Shown one piece after another: positions 1-11,697 of a DNA stretch of 64,000 nucleotides. The DNA comes from Amphiura filiformis. Its lineage: Eukaryota; Echinodermata; Ophiuroidea; Amphilepidida; Amphiuridae. The DNA lies in contig NC_092628.1 in assembly GCF_039555335.1 (NCBI RefSeq), positions 72,197,706 to 72,261,705 on the forward strand, in the 5' to 3' direction. Made by a program: the position numbers and the translations under genes. Position 1 is the first letter of the stretch, and every line of letters starts with the position of its first letter. The notes under the pieces are model-generated. The model had not been told where the DNA came from, did no database searches, and worked only from the letters and a program-made list of their open reading frames with translations.

Positions 1-338
1 TTTTGCTACAAATTTCATCATGTCTTCATTAGCCAACACTCGTGCCCTTGTGGATATAGTGGCCTCATCGTGCAGACGTCAAACATCATCAACCTAGATA
101 AAGAATTTTGGTGGCAAAGCTTGTCACAATATTAATGGCAATCGTATTCTACCAAGAAATTGACAGCTCAGTTTTACATGATTGAGTGAACAATATTATT
201 TTCCTGCACAGTTTAATATGAAAAATGTTTCTTCCTATCTTCCTATTTTACACAAATTAAAGTCGATATAAGATCAGTTACATTGTATTAGATGAAAGTC
301 ATTGCTTATTTAATACTTGTTCAGTGTTTATTTATATG

Positions 339-589
339 TGTGACACCATCTGGTCCATGGGGGCCAAAAGCGGCAAATTTGAAATTGAGATAAAGGCAAA
401 TATATGGACTAAAAAAACCCAATAAAATACATAAGCAAATAGACATCACAAAACTTTTTAAAACAAAGTATGCTAGACCTTTGGTGTTTTTCAGTATATG
501 ATAGCCTAATATTTGTTTAGGGTAATACTTAGAGTAACTCAGTTTTCAAAATGCCCTCCTTTAGCCCCCATGGACCAGATCGTGTCACA
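339..589. mobile_element. MITE family A, copy 1
   Basis: Inverted termini TGTGACACCATCTGGTCC and GGACCAGATCGTGTCACA bound a 251-bp element. Its interior (GCGGCAAATTTGAAATTGAG) appears reverse-complemented at the right end of copy 2 at 2074. No coding capacity. Confidence 0.85.
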
Positions 590-2073
590 TATATTATATT
601 CTGTGGCGTTAAGTGGTACTTCTTGGGAAAATACTTACTTTTTCCTATTTTTTATAAATTAGATTAATTTTGTTTATTCTCTCATTATTATTAATTGTTC
701 TACATAATTGCCTTGTTTTAATGGTCATATTTTTTTTCTATATTAAGCACAAACATACATTCCATTTGAATCTGTGTTGACATCAACACTCCCCTCAGTT
801 GACTGAATTTAATTCGTATGACTAATTTTAGTCATTTCATTGCAGTTTTGAGGTTAACTCAAATGCAAAACATAATTTCTGTTTGTGATTAAACAGTTGA
901 ATACGTCCAGAAACAATCCAACATATAATAAATTTTAAAATAAAAAACAAAATATATAAAAAAAAGTGTATTTTCCAAAAAATTCCACTAACACCACAGA
1001 AGATATATACTGGCACAAAACAAGGTTTGAACAATCCATTTTAACTCATCCTAAGTAAATGAGTATTTGTAAGGCTTCTCGTTGGTATAAAATGTCTGTG
1101 GTAGATTTGTATCCAATGTAGACAGCAGACATTTTGTGCCTGATGAAATTTTCTTGATTTTGCCAGAAATGCTGAACTGAAAAGCAGTGATGCCAAAGCA
1201 CTCTTTTTGGTATACTTGGCAATCACTTGCCGCTACTTGCCTGAAATTGGGCTACTTAAGCCAGTGTCAGGTCGCGGCAGTAATTTGATGTGTTTTCCTT
1301 TCAATTTAGCCGATTTATAAAGATTTTGAGTCTTTGAATCTCCAAATTGCAATTGCAGTGGGTTTTATTGATCGGTCAGTAACTTGCCAGTAAGTACCAG
1401 AGTCAAGTGCTTTTCCACCCAATTGGGTGATTTGCATTCTAATTTCAGGTAAATCTGAAGCTTAAAAATTGTGCTACTTAAGAATCCTCTACTGCAGCCT
1501 GGTGAGTCAATGCATCGCGCCTTGGCACTTAAAAGTTTTGGCAACACTGCTTAAAAGCTATCATATCCTACCAATGACTTTACAGCACATTCTTACAGTT
1601 ATTGGCAAGGTTCTTCAGTGGTCTCAGCCTGCCAATTTGGCATGTTGACTGTATAAACACGGAATTGGGTTCCTGATTGGCTAACATCTAAGAGGCTAAT
1701 GTCATCATCACACTGACACATCATTTGCTGATCGAGCTACATAGTATCACACGACGTTGTTCTTTTATGCGATAAATCAGAAAGAGCAGTCAGACACAGC
1801 TGAAGGACCTTGCCAAATACTGTTAATATTCTGGTTATTGAAATATTCCATGCAAGATGCAATAATTGTTAAAGTTGGGCATATCATTTTGACTCATCTT
1901 GTATATTAATAATCGAAGATAGAGATCATTGAAAGCCCAGTACAACCGTGAAGTTGTGTACTAATTGCAATTGTTTTGCTTAAAGTATTAGAGGAGGGTT
2001 TCAAGATTCAAAATATGCCAGGTGCCAGGAAGGAACCTTTGCGCAAATTGAGTTATTGAGATCAAAGGTCATA
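590..2073. other. Intergenic, no gene recognised
   Basis: AT-rich single-copy-looking sequence. The short open frames here lack splice context or family resemblance. The same holds for 1-338. Confidence 0.5.
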
Positions 2074-2297
2074 TGTGACACGATCTGGTCCATGGGGGCC
2101 AAAGGAGGCATTTACTTTATACATACAATAGGCTATCATTTACTGAAAACACCAAAGGTCTAGCATACTTGGTTCTAAAGTTATGAAGTTTTTGATGTCT
2201 ATTTTCTTATGTATTTTATTGTTTTTACTCCATATTTGTGCCTTTATCTCAGTTTCAAATTTGCCGCTTTTGGCCCCATGGACCAGATTATGTCACA
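2074..2297. mobile_element. MITE family A, copy 2 (opposite orientation)
   Basis: Termini TGTGACACGATCTGGTCC and GGACCAGATTATGTCACA. The interior matches copy 1 in reverse complement. Flanks are ATA/TAT, so a TA target is possible. Confidence 0.85.
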
Positions 2298-3469
2298 TAT
2301 GGGGGATTAAAGTTGAATATGCACAATACAGCAAGTTGTTCACCTGGTCCCAGTGAATAAAAAAGTCAATGGTCATGTATCTCCATGATGCCTAATCAAT
2401 GATGTACAGGTTAAAAGGTACAATAACAATAACAATGTAATAGATCAAATATTCACAATGCTCCAAATTGAATAGAAATAGTATCATATTATTTGTAATT
2501 TACAAACTTTACCCTTTTATAAATTATAATTTTGATTTTACCATTTGACCTATTTCTACCTATACCTCGTTAATTAAGCATTATATGACCATTGAATTTT
2601 TTACTCCTTGAGACTAATAAAGGTAGAACTTTTGCATAAGGGTGTCTTCTTGGCACACTGCGTCCGCGATTCTGAATCTACATACCCCTGGTTGTAATTT
2701 GGTACACAACTTCCTTGACTAATAACATTCTATGTAACATTACATTAAGGGAGCAGGTAGGATTACTCAAATTGAGAAATCTTAGACATTGTTTTGTATT
2801 TTATCTGTAAAAGTAAAAGTAATGATGAAAGTTCCAGTACATAAAAGTCAAAAGGCAAATGATGCAATGAATCCAACTAGCATGGCAGATTTTTGCCAAT
2901 ATGAGCAACTTTTGAGAAAAGCACCAAATTTGATTTTCTACGTCAATTTTTTTGGTTCCCCCATAACAAGTTACCATAAATATTCAAATTGACAAAAATT
3001 GTGTATTTGTGACCCATTCTGACAAAACCAGGAACAAGTCGCATTTTTGATATTTCATGATTTGATTAAAAATATTAAAACATGACAATAAGCTTCAAAA
3101 TGGTACCAGAATTATATATATAACATCAATACTTTCTAAGATCATTTTGTAAATGATACCTTGATATTTTTGAGTAACAGCTGTTCTAAGTAATGAGCCA
3201 TTAGTTTCCTGCTTTATACAGGATTAAATAGGGATTATCATAGTTCAACTGTAAATTATTGATTAAATAAACCTCAGTACTTTCAAGGATTTGAAAGTCC
3301 GCTCAGTCCCAAGGTCAAATACTATGAAATTAAGAATTCCAAAATTAGATTTTTTTTTATGGGAATGTCATCTTTAAAGGCCTATAACTCAAAAACATGA
3401 CTGGCAACTTGTTCCGGGTTTTGTTGGAGCTCTGGTCACATTTGTGTTCTCAAAACAGTAAACTGTGCA
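2298..3469. other. Intergenic, no gene recognised
   Basis: AT-rich sequence without a recognisable gene or strong inverted repeat. Confidence 0.45.
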
Positions 3470-3729
3470 ATTCAAATTTTAGACACAAAACAAGTAACGA
3501 TTTTCTCAAATTTTTGACAGGTTCCCTTGAAGCACCAGAAAGAACTTTTGATGAGGAGACAGAGGGCAAAACATTTTTTCTTCGTTTTAAAAATATTGAT
3601 CAAAAAGGATAACAGTTTAACTTTTTTTTATCCAAAATGGATGTCTTAAGGTATTTTAAAACAAAGAAAAAAATAAAAAAATTTGAAAAAAGTGTTACTT
3701 GTTTTGTGTCTTGAAAATAAAATTTGAAT
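3470..3729. mobile_element. Inverted-repeat element carrying an exon-13 fragment
   Basis: Left arm ATTCAAATTTT ... AGACACAAAACAAGTAAC (3470-3499) pairs with right arm GTTACTTGTTTTGTGTCT ... AAAATTTGAAT (3693-3729). Between them, on the plus strand at about 3513-3569, is a near copy of part of gene 1 exon 13 (frame reads TGSLEAPERTFDEETEGK). Confidence 0.6.
3513..3569 (+). pseudogene. Fragment of gene 1 exon 13
   Basis: About 57 bp match exon 13 (6719-7022) with a handful of substitutions, in the opposite orientation. The encoded TGSLEAPERTFDEETEGK compares with TGSLEAPEGTFDEETEGN. Nothing else of the gene is present. Confidence 0.75.
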
Positions 3730-3865
3730 TTTTAACATATGCATAGATAAATACATTTTTTGACTATATCACCCTGTTCAAGTGGTACCTAGCCATTAAA
3801 CCATATATGCTGATCCACTTACACCTGTAAGTGTAAGATTAGTATCTCTGAAAAGAGCGGTATTG

Positions 3866-4084
3866 TACCGTAAAGCGGGGTGACTTTGGACACGCATATA
3901 GGACAGGGTTGCTCAATTTAAATCAATGACTTTTTTCTAAAAAATCATTAATTTGAATTTAAATCAATGATTTGTTTGAAAAAAATTGTGATTTAAATCA
4001 AGCAACCCTGTCCTATATGAGTGTCCAAAGTCACCCCAGTGTCCAAAGTCACCCCAGTGTCCAAAGTCACCCCGCTTTATGGTA
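3866..4084. mobile_element. Foldback element with 18-bp expansion in one arm
   Basis: Left arm TACCGTAAAGCGGGGTGACT ... GGACAGGGTTGCT pairs with right arm AGCAACCCTGTCC ... CCCCGCTTTATGGTA. In the right arm AGTGTCCAAAGTCACCCC is present three times in tandem, versus once in the left arm. Confidence 0.85.
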
Positions 4085-4170
4085 TTCAATCTATGATTGC
4101 AGACATACACAGGTGATGAGTGCAACCTGCTTGTAGTGCAGGGCAATGGTATAATGGATATAAACTGGCA

Positions 4171-4565
4171 TCAAAAAGAAACTTATAATTTTTCACAATG
4201 TCGATCTCTTAAAATCCTGTCCATAAAAATGAAACAAAACTGCACACAGGATTACTTCAATACTGTTCTTAAAACACTGGTCAGTAACCTGTTTCTTGAA
4301 GAAAGTGTGAAAAGCAGAAGCAGCCTTGTTCTAACACTATTCCACCTACTCTTTGGAAATTATCACCTGTTTAAGGATCTTCTATGCTTTTTTTTGATGG
4401 GTACCAATCAGGAAGCTGTTCCATGTCAGTGCATGTTGCTGTTGTGTCAGTTGGACAACTGCTTGGTTACTAACATGTGTGTTTAGAGTAGAGTATTGAA
4501 GTAATTCTATGGGTGTGTAATTTTGGTTCATTTTATGGACAGGATTTATGACCTTGTGAGTTTCA
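4171..4565. mobile_element. Foldback MITE, Tc1/mariner-like, diverged copy
   Basis: Starts TCAAAAAGAAACTTATAATT and carries the arm sequences AAATCCTGTCC and CAGTTGGACAACTGCTTGG found in the better copy at 5657-6410. Central loop shorter; termini eroded. The ORFs in it follow the arms and are not genes. Confidence 0.7.
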
Positions 4566-4842
4566 TTTAAGGTAATTTGTACATTAACTGATAGACTGAC
4601 TGTGTAATATGATGCAATAACATGAGTATAATTATAGACAATTAAAATATTAAGAGTGCATCTGAAGTCACTGTCAATCAAACTCCCTATGACCTGTACA
4701 TAGTGTGTAAAAGAAAGGTTGATTCATCTGGAATCGTAGAAAATTGTGAAAAATTACGTACTTTTAAAAATGTAAAAAGCAACCTTTTTTGGCATTGTTG
4801 ACATGGTGCTTTCAGGTAAAAAAGTTTCCCACTAAACACATA

Positions 4843-5132
4843 CAGCCTGTCTCAAAAACAATTGTGCAATTGAAAAGTGCCCTCTATGGCAATTAGAAAA
4901 TACCGTTGTGACATGATGCTTACACCTAGTAAAAGTGGCACAACTGTGATTTTACCCTTTTGTTGTTTAAAACTAAACATATCTCAAGATTTAAGCAAAT
5001 TGAACAGAACAAACGGCATTTGAGAGCTAAGACTACGCTCTTGACGCTGATGTGAGCATGATGTCACAACTATATTTTCTAAATGCCATAGAGGGTGCTT
5101 TTTATTTTTATTATTTTTTTTGAGACAGGCTG
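4843..5132. mobile_element. Tc1/mariner-like MITE, CAGCCTGTCTC termini
   Basis: Inverted termini CAGCCTGTCTCAAAAA and TTTTTTGAGACAGGCTG, flanked on both sides by TA (4841-4842, 5133-5134). Inner arms also pair (CCCTCTATGGCA with TGCCATAGAGGG). No transposase. Confidence 0.85.
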
Positions 5133-5236
5133 TACAAGAAATAAGTCCCCCTCTGAAAATGTCAACATAATATCTTAAAGTAAAACTTTGTACCAATAAA
5201 ACTTACTTAGTAATAATTATACGAGTGCTTACTAAG

Positions 5237-5649
5237 TGTTGTGTAAAAATAAAAGGTGTCCATGACTTCATGGCTGAATGAACCCAAATTGAAGACAAAA
5301 ACTGCCCTTGCCAAAAATCACAAAGTAGGACTATGCTTGTTAACTATAAGGTGTATTAGGACAAGGAATGGAACTGGCCATCTTACAACTCACTGTGCTG
5401 AACTCTGCACCAAGGTGATTTGCATGGCTGAATGATCAAGAATCGATACACATTACAGTAAATGTTCACTTGGTGAGGATTTTAAACTGCACTCAACCAC
5501 ACAAGTTTTTCCATTAGTAACAAGCCATTAATCAACTTTTGTGAGAAGCATAGGCATATACTTTGTGACTTTTGAAAAGGGCAGTTTTTGCCTTCAATTT
5601 AGGCTCAATCAGCCCTGAAGTCATGGAAATCTCTCATTTTTACACAACA
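5237..5649. mobile_element. Foldback element
   Basis: Left arm TGTTGTGTAAAAAT ... CATGACTTCA ... GGGCAG-like pairs with right arm AAAGGGCAGTTTTTGCCTTC ... TGAAGTCATGG ... TTTTTACACAACA. Arms about 110 bp with a 200-bp centre. It abuts the next element with seven bases between. Confidence 0.8.
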
Positions 5650-5656
5650 GTCATTA

Positions 5657-6410
5657 CACTAAGCCAAAAAAGAAACTTATAATTTTTCACCAGGCCATAT
5701 CTTAAAATCCTGTCCATCAAAATTAACCAAAATTACACACAGGATTGCCTCAATACTCTACTCTAAACACATGTCAGTAACCAATCAGTTGACCAACTGA
5801 CACAACAGCAAAATGCACTGATATGGGACAACTTCCTGGACCACATTCACAGCCCTATTGGCACCCAGCAAAAGAAATCTGTGAGAATGGCATCTTGAAT
5901 CACAGGTCACAGCAACCAATTTTAACAACATTAAGTTAAAAACATGAAGAGAGTCAAAACAAACTGACCAGGATCATTATGTCACATGTCCAAACAAATA
6001 CTGAAGTCCTTTAGTAACGAGAAGCATGGGGCAATCTTCCCCAGGATATCATCAGGAACTTGGTTAGAAGCATGAGAAGCAGGTGCACAGCATGCGTGCA
6101 AGCGCACGGTGGACATACCCGTTACTAATGGACTTCATTATTTTGTTTGGACATTTGACATGATGATCCTGGTGATTCAAGATGCCGTTCTCACAGATTT
6201 CGTTTGTTGGGTGCCAATAGGGCTGTGAATGTGGTCCAGGAAGCTGTTCCATATCAGTGCATTTTGCTATTGTGTCAGTTGGACAACTGCTTGATGTGTT
6301 TAGAGTAGAGTATTGAGGCAATACTGTGTGTAATTTTGGTTAATTTTGATGGACAGAATTTTAAGATACAACCTTTGAAAAATTATAAGTTTCTTTTTTT
6401 TGGCTTAGTG
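5657..6410. mobile_element. Long foldback MITE, TA target site
   Basis: Termini CACTAAGCCAAAAAAGAAAC and its reverse complement, arms about 340 bp, bounded by TA at 5655-5656 and 6411-6412. These are Tc1/mariner-type features. The arm is shared with the copy at 4171-4565. Noncoding. Confidence 0.88.
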
Positions 6411-6595
6411 TATAATGATTTCAAAGGTAATTTTATTGGTACAAAACAAAGCCTTACCATGTTATGACAAAATTTGAGAGGGGGGCTTAATTCTTGAGCT
6501 GTGTTTATATGAACACTCAACTCATCACCACGACACTTGTAATCAAACTATACCCAAGTTTGATTGAAAGATGACATCAGATGCAAACTAGTCTT

Positions 6596-6601
6596 TTTAT
6601 T
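6596..6601 (-). terminator. Candidate polyadenylation signal of gene 1
   Basis: AATAAA on the minus strand 118 bp after the stop codon. Position is typical, but AT-rich DNA makes chance matches common. Confidence 0.3.
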
Positions 6602-6718
6602 CTGTCTTTAATTATAATAGGCCAGGCTAGAGCCAAAATTCTTGTGAGCATATTTCTGTTGCAGCAGATGCTGCTGCGGTAATTTTCAACCATGGTGCTT
6701 ATTCACAGCAAAAGAAGA

Positions 6719-7022
6719 TCAGTGTGAATGATAATCATGATCTGTGGCTCTAGAAGACTTGAAATCAGGTAGTTCACTGGGTAGTTTGTGGAACTGTGTG
6801 CGTACTGTCTTTGCATGTGGTACTGGGCAGGAAGCACGTCCAGCAATGAATATTGCCGAACAGTCCCTGGCCCTGACCCGTAGAGTGTGCAATCTCAGTG
6901 GGTTGCCCTCCGTCTCCTCATCAAAAGTTCCTTCTGGTGCTTCAAGGGAGCCTGTCGAAAAACGCTGGTTTTGCGTTTCATACCAAAATGGTAAATCTTC
7001 GTCCAACTGCTTCAAAAATTCA
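6719..7022 (-). CDS. Gene 1 exon 13 (last exon, stop at 6719-6721)
   Basis: After a TTTAATAG acceptor the split AG/T codon gives SEFLKQLDEDLPFWYETQNQ, then STGSLEAPEGTFDEETEGN and RVRARDCSAIFIAGRASCPV, ending in a histidine-rich tail and TGA. Open for 101 codons. A 57-bp stretch of this exon recurs on the opposite strand near 3.5 kb. Confidence 0.65.
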
Positions 7023-7184
7023 CTATTAAAGAAAAAAAGAGAAAGCAGATTGATGACAGTAAATTTTAAGCATATGAAGATTTGTAAATACATGTATGTA
7101 TTTATCCATATGCCATATTTTTCAAGTCTTGTGGCATGAATTTCAAGTCTTGTGGCATCAATTTCTCAACATTAAAAAAAAAAT

Positions 7185-7853
7185 GTCATGCAAAATAAGA
7201 CTGTCAGATATATTTTGGGATTGGGCCCGTTCCGACATTGGTCAAAAGAGTTGATTAAGGTTGGGATGCTTTCAGTCAATGATAGGGTTATTCAGCTTAA
7301 ACTAAATCATGCGTTTAAGATTTTTCATAATCTTGCCCCTGAATATTTAAAATTGCATTTTAGTTGTATATCTGCAGTTCACAGGCACAGCACCAGGGGT
7401 AGCCCATACAACTTTGTTGTTCCTCTTTGTAAAGGTCAAGCTAGTCACACATTCTACAACACCACTATTCATCATTGGAATGCTTTGCCAAAGGGAATCA
7501 AGCAAGTTAATAAAATCAATACTTTTCTCAAAATTGTTCTCAAAAAACACCTTGCTGGTCAAGCTAATTAATGTGAGCTGGTCTCACTTCATGTGCAATA
7601 TTTTGTGTTGGTGTTTCATATTTTTTGTCTTCAGTGTTCTTTGCATTCCCCCTCTTCTCACATGTTTAAGGACCCCAATGGAAATAAGCTTTTCTTTTGA
7701 AAAGCTTTTTGGCTATCCTCGGTGCTCTGCTGTTTTATAATGTTTTATCATTTTAATGTGTTGTTTTTAAAATGTGTACATCTTATATTATTGTTAATTG
7801 TCTATTTATATGTAAACATTGTATTGACTGAGTACCGAATAAAATCAAATCAA
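7185..7853 (+). mobile_element. LINE 3' fragment (CR1/L2-like), end of reverse transcriptase ORF
   Basis: An open frame of about 127 codons (7188-7571) reads as the region after the reverse transcriptase core of CR1/L2-type elements: QNKTVRYILGL, RVIQLKLNHAFKIFHNLAPE, HSTRGS, FYNTTIHHWNALPKGIKQ, FLKIVLKKHL. A 3' UTR follows to an AATAAAATCAAATCAAA tail at 7837-7853. 5' truncated, in intron 12 of gene 1, antisense to it. Confidence 0.8.
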
Positions 7854-8210
7854 ACCTACAATCCTTAGGGCTCATACATGTACCTATTTACACAGGTCCA
7901 CCTTTCCCATGACAGCTAGGCTGAGGATAAACTTCATGGACACCTAGCCAAACCAATTATTAAAGCTGTGCCCTTGTCTATAGGTACAGGCCGTAACACA
8001 TGCATGTTCTACTGGTGCAAACAGATATTTAACGTTAAAATTACGGTTGTTTTGTACATTCTCCACAATTTGCACATTGAGCTATAAATAGCAGTATGTA
8101 CAAAAAGTCAGTGTGTATTTGGATGTAGAGAGTTACTTCCTGGTTGGGAAGAGGCTGTGTACACTTAGTCTGGTCCATAAAACATGTTTGTTTTATATCG
8201 CCTTACTAAC

Positions 8211-8435
8211 CTGCAGAGAGGTGACCAGGTGCTCTGAAATTTTTTCAGTGTGTATGCTATGCCATCATTATGTTCCCTGAAAATTGAGAACAACAACTCG
8301 CTATCATTGGTATACCCCGCCCGGGGATGTTCAGGGGGCAAATGTAGTTGTCTTCTCCTAAATTCCTGGCACTCAATGTTGGTAATAACTTCAATTATTG
8401 TCTCCATAGACATCCCAAGGATACCTTTAAGGGGC
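8211..8435 (-). CDS. Gene 1 exon 12
   Basis: Open throughout, acceptor CATTACAG, donor GTTAGT, phases matching both neighbours. Encodes PLKGILGMSMETIIEVITNI, a basic FRRRQLHLPPEHPRAG, then YTNDSELLFSIFREHNDG and YTLKKFQSTW. The TNDSE segment is a candidate for the late acidic residue of a transposase core. Confidence 0.65.
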
Positions 8436-9059
8436 CTGTAATGACGAGAAAGACGAAATATCTTGATTTGTTAAGTAACGTTTTTAAAAGAACAATTGTG
8501 CTCATGATGCAAAGCAGACAATTATGCATGTATGCATGTCCTTCTGAGTGTGACCATCAATTTAATAATAAGAGGGTGCAATAAGGAATCTCTTCTTTGG
8601 GGACACCCTCTACATGTTAAGGTAGTGTAGCCTGTGATTGAGCAAGGCATATATTTATCATTCATGTTATTAACATGCTACAATAAATTGAGAATAAACA
8701 AAACACATTGTAGTACCTTTGAATGATTAGTGTGTCTGTGAAGATAAATACAAATGGTGTTTCAGTATGGCTAGTACTTTGGGTTACTTTTTTCTTTTTT
8801 TTTGGCCACTTTGCCACTGGATTTTCTTAGAATCACATGGAACAATAAAAACATGAAATAAACCTTTAGAATGGAATTTGATTAACAAAATTAGCTTGAG
8901 TGTTTCTGCTTTCGCCATAACAAATGCATGTATACTAAAAAATAAATAAAATAAATAAAAGCCATTTCTGGAGTTACATGGATTGTTACACAATACTTTG
9001 CATATGAAGCATATGAAGTTTTAACTGTGTTTTCCTAAGCCTTTTTTGAGCATTTATAT

Positions 9060-9475
9060 GACACCCCTTGAATGTGTGCCCAAAATCTCTTGTCTTGCCC
9101 AAAATGATGTCAATCACTACATCAGAATCCATTATCAACAATTACATAATATTCTGAAAACTGAATCATAAGACACTTCCAATATCTATCTCTTCAACAT
9201 GCTGTAAGGAGTTTCTTTAGAATTGAAGTGAAGACCAGCAAAGACACAATAGGCTGATGCTGGGTTCGAACCAACTAATTTAGATATAATCTAAATGCTC
9301 ACCACTTGAGCTATCAGCCGTGATAGTATCTCAACTCATCTAAACTATACAAGACTTACAGATCAGCCAATACAAAATGTGATTTCAAAAGACGGAAAGC
9401 TTTCTGAAATGCATATATTATTGAAATTTGGGTTAGCCGGTCCACAAACTTAACTGGAAGAGCCCCCCCCCCCCC
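9060..9475 (-). mobile_element. tRNA-derived SINE, copy 1
   Basis: On the minus strand the pol III A box TAGCTCAAGTGGTGAGCA and B box GGTTCGAACCC are spaced as in a tRNA, followed by a conserved non-tRNA body shared with copies at 10880 and 19405. A C14 run lies at its 5' edge. In intron 11 of gene 1. Confidence 0.85.
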
Positions 9476-9611
9476 ATGAAGTGATTTAAGTGACTACTTT
9501 TAAGAGGAAGTAAGGCATTTTGTATACATGCATGGTATGTGCAGTTAATTTTTATACTGCAAAGTATAATGGGATAGTTCTTTCAGCTGCTGAATTGACT
9601 GACATTATTAC

Positions 9612-10342
9612 CTATTGATATCGATGTATCGGAAGTCATAGCAAGTACGGTGCCATGGCATGTACTCGTCTAAAATCATGTTCAACATCTCGTAGTTATA
9701 CTGGCTTCTCTTTCTTTGCTTTGAAGCTTGGGACTGATGTTTGCTCTTGATGGCTCGCCCATCATGGGCCTCGTGCCAATTTGCTAATGTCTTGATGTAC
9801 TTGGCTTCCTTTTGGTAGCCAAGTTTATGTAGGCTATTGGCAACATTGTGGGAGAGCAGACTTTCGGCATCAGGCACACTTTGCTTGTTGTCTCCCCGAA
9901 GTGCTGAGTGGGTAAGACCAGAATGGGGATCTTGAAGAACTTCTGAAAGTGATGACATTTCCAGTTCTTCTGGACCACCCATTCTGGTACTGGTTGCAAT
10001 TCGTTTGTGAATGTGGTGATGGTCGCCTCGGTCCATGAAGTCGGATCCTGCAATGCATTCTGGGATGTATGCATATACAGTGTGATCTCTTCCCGTTTTG
10101 GTGCTGTCGTTGATGAGGGATATGTACATAAACATGGCAACGATGGTTCTCAGCGACTCTCTTCGCCTGCTTCCTCTCCAGGCCAGAGAGAAAGCTTGTG
10201 TGGTGGTTTGAGTAGCTTGCTGCGGATTTGTGCCAGTATTGCCTCAAGACTGACACCATTTGCATGCAATTGTTGCACCTCCTGAAGAACCTCTTGAGGA
10301 TGATTTCATTGGCATCAATTGCAATGTTCTTGCCATTTACAA
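9612..10342 (-). CDS. Gene 1 exon 11, longest exon, frameshifted
   Basis: The exon begins VVNGKNIAIDANE in phase with exon 10. It shifts to NHPQEVLQEVQQLHANGVSL and WPGEEAGEES, then shifts again to an uninterrupted frame of about 180 codons from LRTIVAMFMYISLINDS to MPWHRTCYDFRYIDIN. That last part holds GDHHHIHKRIATSTRMGG and a basic QASKQRKRS patch. The donor is AG then GTAATA. Net length is one base out of phase. Confidence 0.6.
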
Positions 10343-10879
10343 CTGGAAAAAAATATCAAAATTGAAATTCATTTTATCAAACTCATGTATTCAAAAACAT
10401 ACAATTATTTTCAAATACTTACAATCGGACCCACGGACGTCTAAATATACTATAAATATTCCGACATATGAATCATTAAATGTGAATTCAAACACTCTTG
10501 AAAAGCTTTCTGAAATATAATCATTTGGAATGCGGATTACAGTCCACAAACTATTACTTGGAAGAGCTTCCCCTTTTCTCTCCAAACCCCCATTCAGACA
10601 AAGAACCCAGACCCACAGATGCTTCAAAGTTATCTGGGATATCAAATTGATTTGAGAGGCTGTTCAATAATTATGAGTCCCAGGGGTTAAAACTTCAAAC
10701 CAAACAAAAAAGCTTGCCCCTTCTTGGCTGTCGAGCATCGCTTGTCTCACTCCATCGGCCTGCCCAACTATCTTTGCCCCTGCCCCTCGCACATGCTAAA
10801 TTTTTAGGCTCCCTAATCGCAAACGTTATATGGTTTAGATATTGCAAGCAGGAATATTTTTTCCGTAGCTTTTTTTTAA

Positions 10880-11300
10880 AGGCGCCCCATGAATGTGCGC
10901 CCAAAACTGTTTGCCCCTCTCTTGTCTTGCCCAAAATGATGTCAATCACTACATCAGAATCCATTATCAACAATTACATAATATTCTGAAAACTGAATCA
11001 TAAGACATATCTATCTCTTCAACATGCTGTAAGGAGTTTCTTCAGAATTGAAGTGAAGACCAGCAAAGACACAATAGGCTGATGCTGGGTTCGAACCAAC
11101 TAATTTAGATATAATCTAAATGCTCACCACTTGAGCTATCAGCCGTGATAGTATCTCAACTCATCTAAACTATACAAGACTTACAGATCAGCCAATACAA
11201 AATGTGATTTCAAAAGACGGAAAGCTTTCTGAAATGCATATATTATTTGCAATGCGGGTTAGGCAGTACACAAATTTAAATTGAAGAGCTTCTTCGATCT
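10880..11300 (-). mobile_element. tRNA-derived SINE, copy 2
   Basis: Same A and B boxes (B box 11087-11097) and body. It shares with copy 1 an extra downstream stretch (CCCAAAATGATGTCAATCAC). In intron 10 of gene 1. A further piece of the family's 5' end lies at about 10500-10570. Confidence 0.85.
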
Positions 11301-11546
11301 GCCCCATCCCTATCAATCACCAAAAACACAGGGTCGAAATGATGCAGTCCAAAAACTTAACTGGAAGAGCTTTTCCACCCCCCCCTCTTGAATAAAACAA
11401 TTACCAAAATATCTCATTATTTTGGAGCTAAAAAAGTCATGATATTGCTTGATGAGATGCCAAAGCAAGCACAACTTAAGGATACCCATTAAAAACAAAA
11501 TGATGCCTTGAAGTTGCTGTATACATAAATATATATGACAGGGTAC

Positions 11547-11697
11547 CTTCTTTTGTCAACAGCATTCTTAGCAGAGCATCCATTGGCATGTGGGCAACCT
11601 TATTTCTGGCAAGCTGACGGAACCTGAAAATACTTGTTGGCTGGCCATCTAGCCCAATTATCTCGGCAGGTGTGGAACTCACCATCAGTGACACTAC
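11547..11697 (-). CDS. Gene 1 exon 10, frameshifted
   Basis: In phase with exon 9 the exon starts GSVTDGEFHT, giving the candidate catalytic aspartate. That frame stops, while a second frame gives SIFRFRQLARNKVAHMPMDA and LLRMLLTKE up to a GTACCC donor. Length 151 is one base longer than the phases allow, so one net frameshift lies in the middle of the exon. Confidence 0.5.

Noticed and set aside
4097-4681. Two overlapping ORFs of about 100-130 codons on both strands
   Set aside because: They follow the arms of a foldback MITE repeated at 5657-6410.
6744-7139. Plus-strand frame of 131 codons
   Set aside because: It is the antisense shadow of gene 1 exon 13, which has matching splice phases.
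9255-9320. Functional tRNA gene
   Set aside because: A and B boxes are present but the acceptor stem does not close and the same body recurs three times, so it is a SINE head.
9784-10285. Three additional frames over gene 1 exon 11
   Set aside because: They are alternative frames of a frameshifted exon; only the parts agreeing with neighbouring phases were used.
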